A stretch of DNA of 20,178 nucleotides from JARLFX01 sp036404255 (GCA_036404255.1 DASWOP010000110.1:1-20178); one strand, 5' to 3'; numbered from the stretch's first letter, positions 1-7,389 are shown. The notes: a model not told the origin generated them from the sequence alone. Numbers and translations are program-made.

Positions 1-22
1 AACTGCAGAGCAAGGAAAAGCA

Positions 23-466
23 ATGCGCCCCAAGAAGACCATCCTCTGTGTTGATGACAATGAACAAGCTCTTTCAGTCCGCAAGTTTCTGCTGGAGACC
101 CGCGGCTACCGTGTGCTCGCTGTAGGCACAGCGCAGGAGGCACTGGAGATACTGGAGAATGCTTTGCCAGGTTCCATTGACCTGTTGCTGAGCGATCTGC
201 TGATGCCAGTGATGGATGGAAATGAGCTGGTGAAGCGCGGCAAGGAAATGATGCCAGGTCTACCCGCGATGCTGATCTCCGGCACCGTGAAACAGTATGA
301 GCGGGGCATCCGCGCCGACGTTTTTCTGCCTAAAGGCGTGTGCTCGCCGGTGGAGCTGCTGGAGCGTATCCGCGTGCTGGTGGCGCGGAAACGTGGGCCG
401 AAGAAGGCGGTGGCGCCAGTGACGGCGCCGATGGAAGAGATTGCCATTGCAACTGTGGCATCCTGA
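23..466 (+). CDS. Stand-alone response regulator (receiver domain protein)
   Basis: The 147-residue protein is a single CheY-like receiver domain that would accept a phosphoryl group from a histidine kinase. Visible family residues are the acidic pair D11-D12 (CVDDNE), the phospho-acceptor D58 in the strand ending SDLLMP, the switch S86/T88 in LISGT, and the conserved lysine K104 in LPKG. The domain fills residues 6 to about 122. The rest is a short Lys/Ala/Pro-rich tail, so there is no DNA-binding or enzymatic output domain. The ATG has an AAGGA-type ribosome binding site a few bases upstream. No kinase gene lies in the window; a partner may be upstream. The output is unknown: it could be a phosphorelay intermediate or act by protein contact. 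The family call is secure; the pathway is not. Confidence 0.93.
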   Translation: MRPKKTILCVDDNEQALSVRKFLLETRGYRVLAVGTAQEALEILENALPGSIDLLLSDLLMPVMDGNELVKRGKEMMPGLPAMLISGTVKQYERGIRADVFLPKGVCSPVELLERIRVLVARKRGPKKAVAPVTAPMEEIAIATVAS

Positions 467-483
467 GGCAAGAGAAAAAGGGT

Positions 484-500
484 CTCCGCGCGATGCGGAG
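484..500. other. Hairpin between response regulator and ABC gene
   Basis: CTCCGC and GCGGAG form a perfect 6-bp stem around a 5-base loop in the 62-base gap. No T-run follows on the + strand. On the - strand the hairpin is followed by CCCTTTTTC, so as a terminator it would fit transcription arriving from the right better than the response-regulator transcript. It may simply be a weak transcript-end structure. Confidence 0.35.
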
Positions 501-528
501 GCCGCTACTGGGATAAACTGAAGACTGC

Positions 529-1242
529 ATGCCGCCTCTTATTGTTGCAAAGAATCTAGGCAAGACCTACCGCTCGGGCAAACTCGACGTGCCCGCGTTG
601 CGGAACGTAAATTTCTCCATTGAGCCGGGTGAGTTCGTTGCGATCGTTGGCCCTTCTGGCAGCGGTAAATCAACCCTCTTTTACATACTGGGCGGATTGA
701 CGCCAGCGACCAGCGGCAGCGTGGAGATTGATGGCGTTGACTTCGCCAAACTGACCGACGCGGAACGCACAAAGATGCGCAGGGCGAAGATCGGTTTTGT
801 GTTTCAGCGCTTCAACCTGCTGCCCACGCTGACGGCAATGGGCAACATCGAGATCGCGCACGAAATTGCCGGCGTGGATGGCCCGCTGGACAAAGAACTA
901 CTCAACCGGCTGACGGATCTGTTGAGCATCAGCGGGCGGCTGGATCACAGGCCGAGCGAGCTTTCTGGCGGCGAACAGCAGCGAGTTGCAATTGCGCGCG
1001 CTCTGATCTCGCGCCCGGCCATCGTGCTGGCTGATGAACCCACAGGCAATCTGGACACCAAGAATTCTGATGCTGTGCTGGAGATGCTGCGACATTCCAA
1101 TGAAGTGCTGAAGCAGACCGTGCTGATGATTACGCACAACCCGGAAGCGGCCGCGATTGCGGACCGCATTCTGCACATGCGCGATGGAGAGATTGTGCGC
1201 GTGGAGCAGGGAACCAAACGGGTGCAGCACGACGTATACTAA
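529..1242 (+). CDS. ABC transporter ATP-binding protein, MacB/LolD type
   Basis: This 237-residue ATPase subunit has all ABC motifs in order: Walker A GPSGSGKS (41-48), Q-loop Q93 in VFQRFNLLPT, signature LSGGEQQR (145-152), Walker B IVLADEP (165-171), D-loop NLDT, and switch H203 in ITHNP. Length and motif spelling match the MacB/LolD/SalX group, whose members power lipoprotein release, peptide or drug efflux, or membrane stress functions with an FtsX-like permease. No permease gene adjoins it: upstream is the receiver protein and downstream is the tRNA, so the partner must be elsewhere or was separated by rearrangement. The ATG at 529 gives a normal family N-terminus. Substrate cannot be inferred. 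Confidence 0.93.
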   Translation: MPPLIVAKNLGKTYRSGKLDVPALRNVNFSIEPGEFVAIVGPSGSGKSTLFYILGGLTPATSGSVEIDGVDFAKLTDAERTKMRRAKIGFVFQRFNLLPTLTAMGNIEIAHEIAGVDGPLDKELLNRLTDLLSISGRLDHRPSELSGGEQQRVAIARALISRPAIVLADEPTGNLDTKNSDAVLEMLRHSNEVLKQTVLMITHNPEAAAIADRILHMRDGEIVRVEQGTKRVQHDVY

Positions 1243-1358
1243 TCACAGCGTGGTGGGTTTTTGACACTACTCCCCGCGGTTGATAACCTTGAAGTACTGC
1301 TCTACCGCTGATTCGCTGGCCACATACTCAGGGCCGCTCCCAAGAATCCAGCTTATGC

Positions 1359-1434
1359 GTCCCCGTCGTCCAGTGGCCTAGGACACCGCCCTTTCACGGC
1401 GGTAACACGGGTTCGAATCCCGTCGGGGACGCCA
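1359..1434 (+). tRNA. tRNA-Glu (anticodon UUC)
   Basis: A full cloverleaf can be folded by eye. The acceptor stem is GTCCCCG (1359-1365) with CGGGGAC (1424-1430). The anticodon loop CTTTCAC, with TTC at 34-36, sits on a CCGCC/GGCGG stem. The T arm is CGGG-TTCGAAT-CCCG, the discriminator base is G1431, and CCA is encoded at 1432-1434. The total is 76 nt. An integrase gene begins its 3' end only 60 bases downstream, on the opposite strand and reading toward the tRNA, which marks the tRNA 3' half as the probable attachment site. Confidence 0.97.
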
Positions 1435-1510
1435 ATACTTTCAACAACTTAGCGCCAAACCACCCCAAAAGCTGGGGACCACTTTGGGGACCAGTTAAAT
1501 CCCCGGGGAC
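1425..1510. repeat. Four GGGGAC repeats between tRNA end and integrase end
   Basis: GGGGAC occurs at 1425-1430 (inside the tRNA acceptor stem), 1474-1479, 1486-1491 and 1505-1510 (inside the end of the integrase gene). The two middle copies share the longer TGGGGACCA. An inverted repeat CCCCAAA (1463-1469) / TTTGGGG (1483-1489) overlaps them. Short repeats flanking the crossover are expected for integrase arm-binding or core-binding sites. That role is an inference; the repeats are directly visible. Confidence 0.5.
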
Positions 1511-2760
1511 AATAGCTGCTGTTTTGCTTCCGGCCGCATCATCTCGACCACCTTCTGTTGTGCCTTGCGTTTGGCCGGCATTTGCGCCTGCGCATAGACA
1601 TCCATCGTCATTTTTGCCGAGCTGTGCCGTAACAGCTCCTGCACCACTTTGACGTCTTCTCCATTTGCGTGGAGAAGTGTTGTGTAGGTCCTCCGGAAGG
1701 TATGCCAGGAGACCCGCTTGTTGATCCCGAGTGTGTGTATCACGGGTTGGATGTGGTAACGCATGATCGTTGAAAGCCATAGCGGCTGTTTGCCGCGCTT
1801 CTTTCCAGCACGACGGCTGTTGGAGGCGAAAACATAATCGCTTGGCTCTCGGTACGGAGACTGTCGATACCACTCTTGCAGATCCCGTGCGGTGTATTCG
1901 TCGAACGGCAGTACTTTTTGTGACGCCTCTGTTTTGCAGCGTCCCACCACTTGGTTGACGATGGACCGCCGGACATCAATCTCAAGTGTTGCGAAATTGA
2001 AGTCCCACCACTGAACGCCGGCCAGCTCGCCGCGCCGCAGCCCGGAGGCCATGTCCAAAAATAGCAACACTCGCTCCCGCAACTGAAGTTTGGCAATGAT
2101 GGCCTGAATTTCTGCGATTTCCAGAATATCCGGAACCCGCTGACGCTTCGAGCTTTGGCGCACTCCGGCGCCTTTGTTCGGCCCGGAGATTGGATTGCGG
2201 TCCGTGAACCCCCAACGGATCGCGTGATTGAACAGGACGCTCATGAGATTGCGAATCTTGGCTTTGCTCGCGGGAGCCAGGGGATTCATGTCCTTCTCTC
2301 GCGGGACAAGCTGAGGCTTCTTCCGCTTGCGCGGCTTCTGTCTCAAATTGCGTAGCCATTCTTCAACCATAGGGGCCCTGATTGCAGTGATTTCGTTGTT
2401 CCCCCATCGCGGTTCAATCCAACAACTCAATGAACTCTCATAACGGTCCCGCGTGGACCAGGAGCGACCTTCCTCGCCCTTGTCCACCAATTCTTTTTCA
2501 CGGAAATGCGCAATGAGATCTTTCATCGTTACACCGCTGATAAGCCCTGTTTGATCCGCCTTCGCTGCTAGCCGCCAACCTCGGACTGCCTTTTCAGCAG
2601 CCACTTCGGTTTTGTACTGATCGAGCGTGCCGACCTGCTTCTTTCGCCGCACTCGTTTGCCATTCGTTAACGTTTCCCACCAACGGAAGATCCAGACTTT
2701 AGTCCCACTTCCATTGGTAGATAAGCAAAGACATCCTTCTTGAGTTCGCGCCTTCCTCAC
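1495..2760 (-). CDS. Tyrosine-type site-specific integrase
   Basis: This 421-residue phage-type integrase would insert the element at, and help excise it from, the neighbouring tRNA. The catalytic set is complete: R242 in SGLRRGEL, the likely lysine K276 in CKTEAS, H353 and R356 in HTFR, H379 in LRHSS, and nucleophile Y389 in MDVYAQA. The N-terminal ~75 residues are a basic arm-binding-like segment, and a SAM-like core-binding domain spans about 78-190. The start is GTG at 2760, chosen because AGGAGG lies five bases upstream on the coding strand. The gene runs toward the tRNA and stops 60 bases from it. The excisionase-like gene lies 82 bases upstream on the same strand. Length and catalytic residues indicate an intact, probably active enzyme. 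Confidence 0.95.
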   Translation of the reverse strand: MRKARTQEGCLCLSTNGSGTKVWIFRWWETLTNGKRVRRKKQVGTLDQYKTEVAAEKAVRGWRLAAKADQTGLISGVTMKDLIAHFREKELVDKGEEGRSWSTRDRYESSLSCWIEPRWGNNEITAIRAPMVEEWLRNLRQKPRKRKKPQLVPREKDMNPLAPASKAKIRNLMSVLFNHAIRWGFTDRNPISGPNKGAGVRQSSKRQRVPDILEIAEIQAIIAKLQLRERVLLFLDMASGLRRGELAGVQWWDFNFATLEIDVRRSIVNQVVGRCKTEASQKVLPFDEYTARDLQEWYRQSPYREPSDYVFASNSRRAGKKRGKQPLWLSTIMRYHIQPVIHTLGINKRVSWHTFRRTYTTLLHANGEDVKVVQELLRHSSAKMTMDVYAQAQMPAKRKAQQKVVEMMRPEAKQQLLSPGI

Positions 2761-2842
2761 AACCTCCTCCTCTCGTAGAGGGCGCGAAATGCATCGGTAC
2801 TCAAAATGTACCGCGAAACACGGTGCATCTGCACGCGGCCCT

Positions 2843-3109
2843 TCATAGCGAATCCGCTCTCTCGCAATTTCGCGCCCGCAGCCATGCCCCGAGCTCAGAA
2901 CGAAGAAATCTCCAATGTTTTCTTTTGCTTCCGGCCACCGGATGGGCGGGAAGCAAGCCTTGGCGGGCCAATCGCTGGACAGTGGTCGGATGAAGTTCCA
3001 GGAAATCTCCAGCTTCGGATGCAGTTACGAAAACCTCCGTATCACCGAGCGTGGCCATTTGGGGGGATACCGACGTTCCGCTGGAGTTCAGGTTGGATGA
3101 AGATTGCAT
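2843..3109 (-). CDS. Excisionase-like helix-turn-helix protein
   Basis: The 88-residue protein carries one MerR/excisionase-type DNA-binding unit from about residue 27 to 79. The segment VTASEAGDFLELHPTTVQRL forms the helix-turn-helix and is followed by a basic wing (SKRKHWRFLRSELGAWL). This is the usual pattern of small Xis or DNA-binding proteins that sit just before an integrase gene. AGGAG lies four bases before the ATG on the - strand. It is probably co-transcribed with the integrase (82-base gap). Its role is inferred as directing excision and perhaps repressing its own or the divergent promoter. It could instead be only a transcription regulator. Confidence 0.75.
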   Translation of the reverse strand: MQSSSNLNSSGTSVSPQMATLGDTEVFVTASEAGDFLELHPTTVQRLARQGLLPAHPVAGSKRKHWRFLRSELGAWLRARNCERADSL

Positions 3110-3426
3110 GACGCTCCTATTCCACGAGACAGCATGGCAGCCTCGGTTCGATGTTGGGTTGCTGGCTCTCGGTCGCCAGTGCGCTATGTGTAAATGCGCC
3201 TTGAGACTCGGTCAAATCTCTCAATTTATGAAGGCCACTCCTGCAAAGCTCCAACTAACGCGAAAACCGGCGAAGCTGAAGAGAAGATGGGACACGGCTC
3301 TGACCCTTTGCCGATGTTTCTCTGGAACGAAAGCTCGACCGGCGTTCAATCGATCCTGCCATGATTTGAAACTTGACCAAGTTTTGGAATGGCCCCATGC
3401 TGGCACCGCGTTTGTGAGAGGTGCAT
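3110..3426. other. Divergent intergenic region of the element
   Basis: This 317-base gap separates the leftward xis-int pair from the rightward secretion-like operon, so it must hold promoters for both. No convincing protein gene is seen: a long rightward reading frame crosses it but lacks a start signal and runs through the opposite-strand and following genes. The clearest structure is the dyad at 3369-3384, which contains a TTGACC box. No good -10 box was recognised at the right distance from it. Confidence 0.5.
3369..3384. promoter_or_regulatory. Operator-like palindrome before the secretion-like operon
   Basis: AAACTTG-AC-CAAGTTT is a perfect 7-bp-arm dyad with a 2-base centre, ending 42 bases before the ATG at 3427. 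It overlaps TTGACC, which resembles a -35 box. Size and symmetry suit a dimeric helix-turn-helix regulator, possibly the product of the adjacent excisionase-like gene. The regulator assignment is inference. Confidence 0.45.
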
Positions 3427-3708
3427 ATGGGAGAGCGGGCGAAGGGTTTGATTATCGCTGTATCACTAACCATCCTGGATGCTGTAGTCGCTGCGCACTA
3501 TGGGGGCGTGATCTGGCAGACATGGTCAGGAATCCTCTGGAGCAGATTCCTGTTGGTTTTGTTGGCCGCTTTGTGGGCTGCGTCGCTCGCCAACGTGTGG
3601 GCACACGCGTACTACGGCTTGCGGCAGGAACTGCGGGAGCAGGGTGCTGAACTCACCATAAACAGGACAACTATTTCAGGCGAGTTGAGGGGGGAAGGCG
3701 ATGTTTGA
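3427..3708 (+). CDS. Small two-helix membrane protein, first gene of the operon
   Basis: The 93-residue product is not recognised as a named family. It has two hydrophobic segments, about residues 8-25 (LIIAVSLTILDAVVAAHY) and 41-60 (FLLVLLAALWAASLANVWAH), then a polar, charged tail of about 30 residues. It is probably an inner-membrane protein. The ATG at 3427 is preferred over GTG at 3421 because GAGAGG ends five bases before it. Its 3' end overlaps the ATPase start by 8 bases, which suggests translational coupling and a shared function. Size and topology would be compatible with a small type IV secretion inner-membrane subunit, but no sequence motif supports this. Confidence 0.7.
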   Translation: MGERAKGLIIAVSLTILDAVVAAHYGGVIWQTWSGILWSRFLLVLLAALWAASLANVWAHAYYGLRQELREQGAELTINRTTISGELRGEGDV

Positions 3709-4621
3709 TTCGCTCGCAGACCTTTCCGATAAGCTGACTGCCACGGGGTATCTCATCGATCTTGTGATGACCCAGGTGGTCTTCCTTGCGGCGAAGCTGC
3801 AGAAGCCTCTCTTGCTGGAAGGACCGGCCGGCAGCGGGAAGACGCAATTGGCGCTCTCCGTCGCCGCGGCAGCCAATACCCATGTCGAACGGCTGCAATG
3901 CTATCGCGGGGTGACGGAGGACAAGGCAATCGGGCAATTCGATGAAGGGCTGCAACGGCTCTACATGGAATTCTCCAAGGGCCAGCATGAGAGTTGGCAG
4001 GCGGTCCAGACCAGCCTGAAGGGACGGGACTTCTTTCGTCCCGGGCCGCTGATGCGGGCGCTGGAATGCGAACGGCCGTGCGTGCTGCTTATCGATGAGC
4101 TTGATAAGGTCGATGATGGTTTTGAGGCGATGCTGCTCGAGATCCTGTCGGCCTGGCAGCTCTCCATTCCTGAGTTCGGCACGGTCGAAGCCAAAAGCAT
4201 TCCTTTTGTTGTTCTTACCAGCAATGAAGAGAGGCGTCTCGGCGATCCAATCCGCCGCCGCAGCCTCTATGTCCGTGTCGAACATCCGACACCGCAACGC
4301 GAAGCCGAAATCATCGCCAGCCGTACTCCTGAAGCCGACGCGCAGTTCCATCGCGAGATGGCTGGCATCGCCTTGTCGTTCCGAAATTATTCGCTGGAGA
4401 AACCGCCGTCCGTTTCCGAGATGATCGACTTTGCGAACGCACTGCAATTGCTCGGGGCCGATCATGTGACCGCCGAGCACCGCGATGTTCTTTTGCCGTT
4501 TCTGGCGAAGACCGAAAAGGACCGCCGGCATCTGCTGCTGCGCGAGGGATTCAAGAGCCTGCTGGATGACGGCACCCGCTTTGCGGAGGAGCTGGCGCCG
4601 TCGGGAGGGACAGAGTCATGA
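3701..4621 (+). CDS. MoxR/CbbQ-type AAA+ ATPase
   Basis: This 306-residue AAA+ protein probably remodels or assembles a partner complex using ATP. Walker A is GPAGSGKT (41-48). Walker B is CVLLIDELDK (127-136) with D132-E133. Sensor 1 is N175 in LTSN, and the arginine-finger region is DPIRRR (182-187). The short, single-domain layout and the motif spelling fit the MoxR/CbbQ group of chaperone-like ATPases rather than VirB4, VirB11 or VirD4. MoxR proteins usually pair with a VWA-domain protein, and none is visible here. The start overlaps the previous gene (8 bases) and has GGGGGAAGG upstream; its stop overlaps the next start in ATGA. The tight coupling implies that it serves the envelope proteins that follow. 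The substrate is unknown. Confidence 0.88.
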   Translation: MFDSLADLSDKLTATGYLIDLVMTQVVFLAAKLQKPLLLEGPAGSGKTQLALSVAAAANTHVERLQCYRGVTEDKAIGQFDEGLQRLYMEFSKGQHESWQAVQTSLKGRDFFRPGPLMRALECERPCVLLIDELDKVDDGFEAMLLEILSAWQLSIPEFGTVEAKSIPFVVLTSNEERRLGDPIRRRSLYVRVEHPTPQREAEIIASRTPEADAQFHREMAGIALSFRNYSLEKPPSVSEMIDFANALQLLGADHVTAEHRDVLLPFLAKTEKDRRHLLLREGFKSLLDDGTRFAEELAPSGGTES

Positions 4622-5091
4622 GATGGCTGCTGTCCTTCCTGCTCTTGATGCTGCCTGGGATCGCTCGCGCAGAACTCGGTCCCTCGATGGAGGAGCGATG
4701 TGTGCAGCACTATGCGACGCAGTACCGGGTGCCACCTGAGTTGATTGCTGCATTCATTGATGTGGAATCGCGATGGAACCCGCGCGCCGTGTCGGACAAG
4801 GGAGCAATGGGGCTGATGCAACTCATGCCGGCGACGGCGCGGCGTTTTGGGGCATTCCAGCCGTTTGATATCGAGCAGAACATCGCGGCAGGAACGCGCT
4901 ACGTGACGACGCTGATGTGGGAGTTTCACGGTGACTTGCGGCTGGTCGCCGCAGCCTACTATGCCGGTGACCGTTGGGTTGGAAAGCAACAACTCAACTA
5001 TCGCAACCCCGATGTTGTGGCCTACGTTCAGGCGGTTCGGCGGCAATATCTGATACGCAAATGTACGGCCGCGAGGCCGCCGAGGAGATGA
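4618..5091 (+). CDS. VirB1-like lytic transglycosylase
   Basis: The 157-residue protein has a signal peptide (1-18, cleaved after ARA) and one SLT domain that would cleave peptidoglycan glycan strands. The catalytic glutamate is E50 in DVESRWNP. Next come GLMQLMPATA (65-74) and the AYYAG motif (113-117) that shapes the sugar site. It is a minimal enzyme with no extra domains, like VirB1/IagB-type transglycosylases that open the wall for secretion machines. Its ATG overlaps the ATPase stop by 4 bases, and the VirB9-like gene begins 7 bases after its stop. Family and catalytic residue are secure; a role in building the neighbouring channel is inferred from context. Confidence 0.92.
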   Translation: MRWLLSFLLLMLPGIARAELGPSMEERCVQHYATQYRVPPELIAAFIDVESRWNPRAVSDKGAMGLMQLMPATARRFGAFQPFDIEQNIAAGTRYVTTLMWEFHGDLRLVAAAYYAGDRWVGKQQLNYRNPDVVAYVQAVRRQYLIRKCTAARPPRR

Positions 5092-5098
5092 AAACACC

Positions 5099-6043
5099 AT
5101 GAAACTTCGCTGGCTCATTCCCATTGCATTCCTGCTTCCACTGCGGCTCTATGCGTCCGATCCTGCTGTGGGCGCGCGCGTTGCCACCGTCACCATCAAC
5201 CCCAATGAAGTAACGCCTTTGCACCTGCGGCCCGAGTTTGAATCAACTATCCGTATGCCGGAGGAGGTCACATCCGTGATCCTGGGCAGTCCCGGGTCCT
5301 TCAAGGCGGAACACAACGAGGGAGAGCCAGAGTACGTCTATGTCAAACCCATCACCAAAGAGCCCGCCCAGTCGAATCTTCTGATTGCGACAAAATCGGG
5401 CCAGCACGTGGCGTTGGAACTGATCAGTGACGGCGCGGCTGCAAACACCGCTGCCCAGCCGGTGGATTTTTTGATCGAGTACCGCGGCTCGCGAAGCTTT
5501 CTGATTGCATCCGATGATGCGCCGGGTATCTCCAAAGTAGCTGAGAAGGGGACTCGGTCTGAACTCGCTGGTGCGAGAGTTGACTCCGGATTTGCGCCTC
5601 AGTCGGCTCTCGATCTGGAGTTTGAACAGCAGGTGCGAGTCAATGCCCCTAAATGGACGAAATGGGAGGGCAAGGAAGTAGAAACATCGATCGGCGATAT
5701 CCGGCAATGGAGTAACCAGACAGCTGTTTCCTACTCGATTTACAACAGTTCAGATCAAGCCGTCGAGGTCGTTCCTCCGCAGATTCAGATTACCGGGCGC
5801 AAGGTCAAGAAGAAAAAGGAGGGGAAAGGCATCATCTCCGATCAACTCGAAATCCGTGACTACAAACTGAGTACGAGCAGGCTGGAACCAGGCGGACGCG
5901 CCGATGGAGTGGTCGTCTTCGACAGACCCAACTTTAAGCAATCAACGGAGAAGCTGTTTCTGCAGATCGCACAGGCGGACCAGGTAGACCGCCCGATCTT
6001 GATTCGCCTGCCGTTCACCCCACTTATCTCGGCAGACCGTTAG
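5099..6043 (+). CDS. VirB9/TrbG-like secretion channel protein
   Basis: The 314-residue protein starts with a signal peptide (about 1-20, MKLRWLIPIAFLLPLRLYAS). Residues about 30-110 match the VirB9/TrbG N-terminal pattern: a strand pairing with EVTSVILGSPGSFKAEH, then YVYVKPIT and QSNLLIATKSGQHVALEL. That domain normally sits in the periplasm and contacts VirB10. The C-terminal half differs from the usual VirB9 outer-membrane domain. It has a basic loop (VKKKKEGK, about 237-244) inside a beta-rich region ending in EPGGRADGVVVFDRP and PILIRLPF, which looks Ig-like. GAGGAG lies 11 bases before the ATG. The distance to both neighbouring genes is short, so it is part of one operon. The VirB9 call rests on the N-terminal half. 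Confidence 0.75.
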   Translation: MKLRWLIPIAFLLPLRLYASDPAVGARVATVTINPNEVTPLHLRPEFESTIRMPEEVTSVILGSPGSFKAEHNEGEPEYVYVKPITKEPAQSNLLIATKSGQHVALELISDGAAANTAAQPVDFLIEYRGSRSFLIASDDAPGISKVAEKGTRSELAGARVDSGFAPQSALDLEFEQQVRVNAPKWTKWEGKEVETSIGDIRQWSNQTAVSYSIYNSSDQAVEVVPPQIQITGRKVKKKKEGKGIISDQLEIRDYKLSTSRLEPGGRADGVVVFDRPNFKQSTEKLFLQIAQADQVDRPILIRLPFTPLISADR

Positions 6044-6063
6044 GAGAAAGGAACCCAATAATT

Positions 6064-7365
6064 ATGAGCATCAACGACAACAACAGGAACGGCAGCCGAG
6101 GTTTGCCGGCGCAACTCGACGACTCATCCGAATCCAGAGTCGTAGAGGCGCCACCATCACAGCCGACAACGGACTCAGTCAGCCCAGAAGCCCAAAATGG
6201 TACGGCGCGTGATCCTGCTGGTTTTGCGACGCGCGCTGATGTCAAGGGTACGGATGGAATTGGTAAGAGCAAGCTCGTTCTCCTTGGGGGAGGACTGGCG
6301 GTAGCGGTGCTCTTTTTTGTGTTCACCGCTCTTGTTGGAAAGTCTCCGAAGAGGCAGTTGGCTGGGAAGCAACCCACCCAGCAGGCGAGACAAGAAGAAG
6401 CGAAGCCGCCCAAAGGCAGCGTCACCCCGGTCATGGAGAGTGTTCGCACTCCTGCTCCGGACAACGCCGGCGGGCAACTTGGCCCGGCGGACATTCGGCG
6501 TACCCGCTCGGCAGATGGAAGCGCGGTCACAAATGCAAACTCGGAACTTGCCCAGAAACCCGCGGCGGCCAAGTCTGCAACGGTCGGCTCGCTGGGGAGT
6601 GTTCCTTCGTTCGCGGACACGCAGCAAAAGTGGGAAGAGCCGCAGCCATACGGCGAAGCTCCTACTGCATCGACTTCGCAAATGCAGCAACAGCAAAATG
6701 CGCTCAAGGAGCCATCACTGGTCTTTGTCCGGGCGCAAGTACAGAGCCAGGCCACGTCAGCGTCAAAGGTTAATTCTGGTGACGGTGCGCCGTTGCTGGA
6801 GATGGCGCCGGGAACCCGTATTCAGGCGAAACTGGAAACCCAGATATCGAGCGCTGTGCAGGCGCCCGTGGTGGCAGTCGTGGAATACACCTATGCCATC
6901 GGAGACAAAATCATTGTTCCCGCAGGCGCTCGTGTTTATGGGCAACTTCAGCAAGCCGATCGCAGCGGGCTGGTCAGCGTGAAATTCGATGAGATCGAGT
7001 TGCTGGACGGAGCCAGAGAGAAGATAGAGGCCATTGGAACGGGGCTCGATCTTGGCCCGATCAAAGGAAACGTCTACGGGAAGAACACAGGGAAGAACTT
7101 TCTGGTACGGGTTGGGTCAGGACTTGGATCAGTCCTTGCCGAGATAGCGGGCAATAACAGCAGTGCGGCGTTCTCCGAGGATGACATGCTACGGGAGCGG
7201 GTGGCCGAGAATATCGGCACGGCAGGGGATTCGGAGGTCATGAATCTAAATGCCAACAGCCGTATCGTCGTCTCCGTGCCTGCCGATACGAAGATCTACA
7301 TCGTATTCACCAAACACCCGGAAAGTTCCTCCGAGCTTCACAAAGTGGCATCCGCCACGCCGTAG
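6064..7365 (+). CDS. VirB10/TrbI-like secretion channel protein
   Basis: This 433-residue protein has the VirB10 layout. There is a polar cytoplasmic N-terminus (1-70), one membrane helix (71-91, LVLLGGGLAVAVLFFVFTAL), and a long Pro/Gln/Ala-rich periplasmic linker (about 93-245). A conserved beta-barrel core runs from about 248 to 418, with PGTRIQAKLETQISSA, the IIVPAGARVYGQL strand, and VSVPADTKIYIVF at its end. Such proteins span the periplasm and, with VirB9, form the type IV secretion core complex. It follows the VirB9-like gene by 20 bases with a purine-rich AGGAGAAAGGA leader and is the last gene before a terminator. The VirB10 family call is strong. What it exports, if anything, is unknown because no motor or substrate gene is nearby. 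Confidence 0.87.
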   Translation: MSINDNNRNGSRGLPAQLDDSSESRVVEAPPSQPTTDSVSPEAQNGTARDPAGFATRADVKGTDGIGKSKLVLLGGGLAVAVLFFVFTALVGKSPKRQLAGKQPTQQARQEEAKPPKGSVTPVMESVRTPAPDNAGGQLGPADIRRTRSADGSAVTNANSELAQKPAAAKSATVGSLGSVPSFADTQQKWEEPQPYGEAPTASTSQMQQQQNALKEPSLVFVRAQVQSQATSASKVNSGDGAPLLEMAPGTRIQAKLETQISSAVQAPVVAVVEYTYAIGDKIIVPAGARVYGQLQQADRSGLVSVKFDEIELLDGAREKIEAIGTGLDLGPIKGNVYGKNTGKNFLVRVGSGLGSVLAEIAGNNSSAAFSEDDMLRERVAENIGTAGDSEVMNLNANSRIVVSVPADTKIYIVFTKHPESSSELHKVASATP

Positions 7366-7389
7366 ATCGAAGAGCGTATGTCTTTTCTG

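Noticed and set aside
3051..3650. 199-residue rightward frame across the xis promoter region
   Set aside because: It starts inside the opposite-strand excisionase-like gene and overlaps most of the 93-residue membrane protein gene, which has better start signals and coupling to the ATPase. The product composition (many Cys and Arg, no domain) looks like a shadow frame.
3671..4531. 286-residue reverse frame opposite the MoxR ATPase
   Set aside because: The forward frame has Walker A, Walker B, sensor and coupled start/stop signals. The reverse frame has no recognisable domain.
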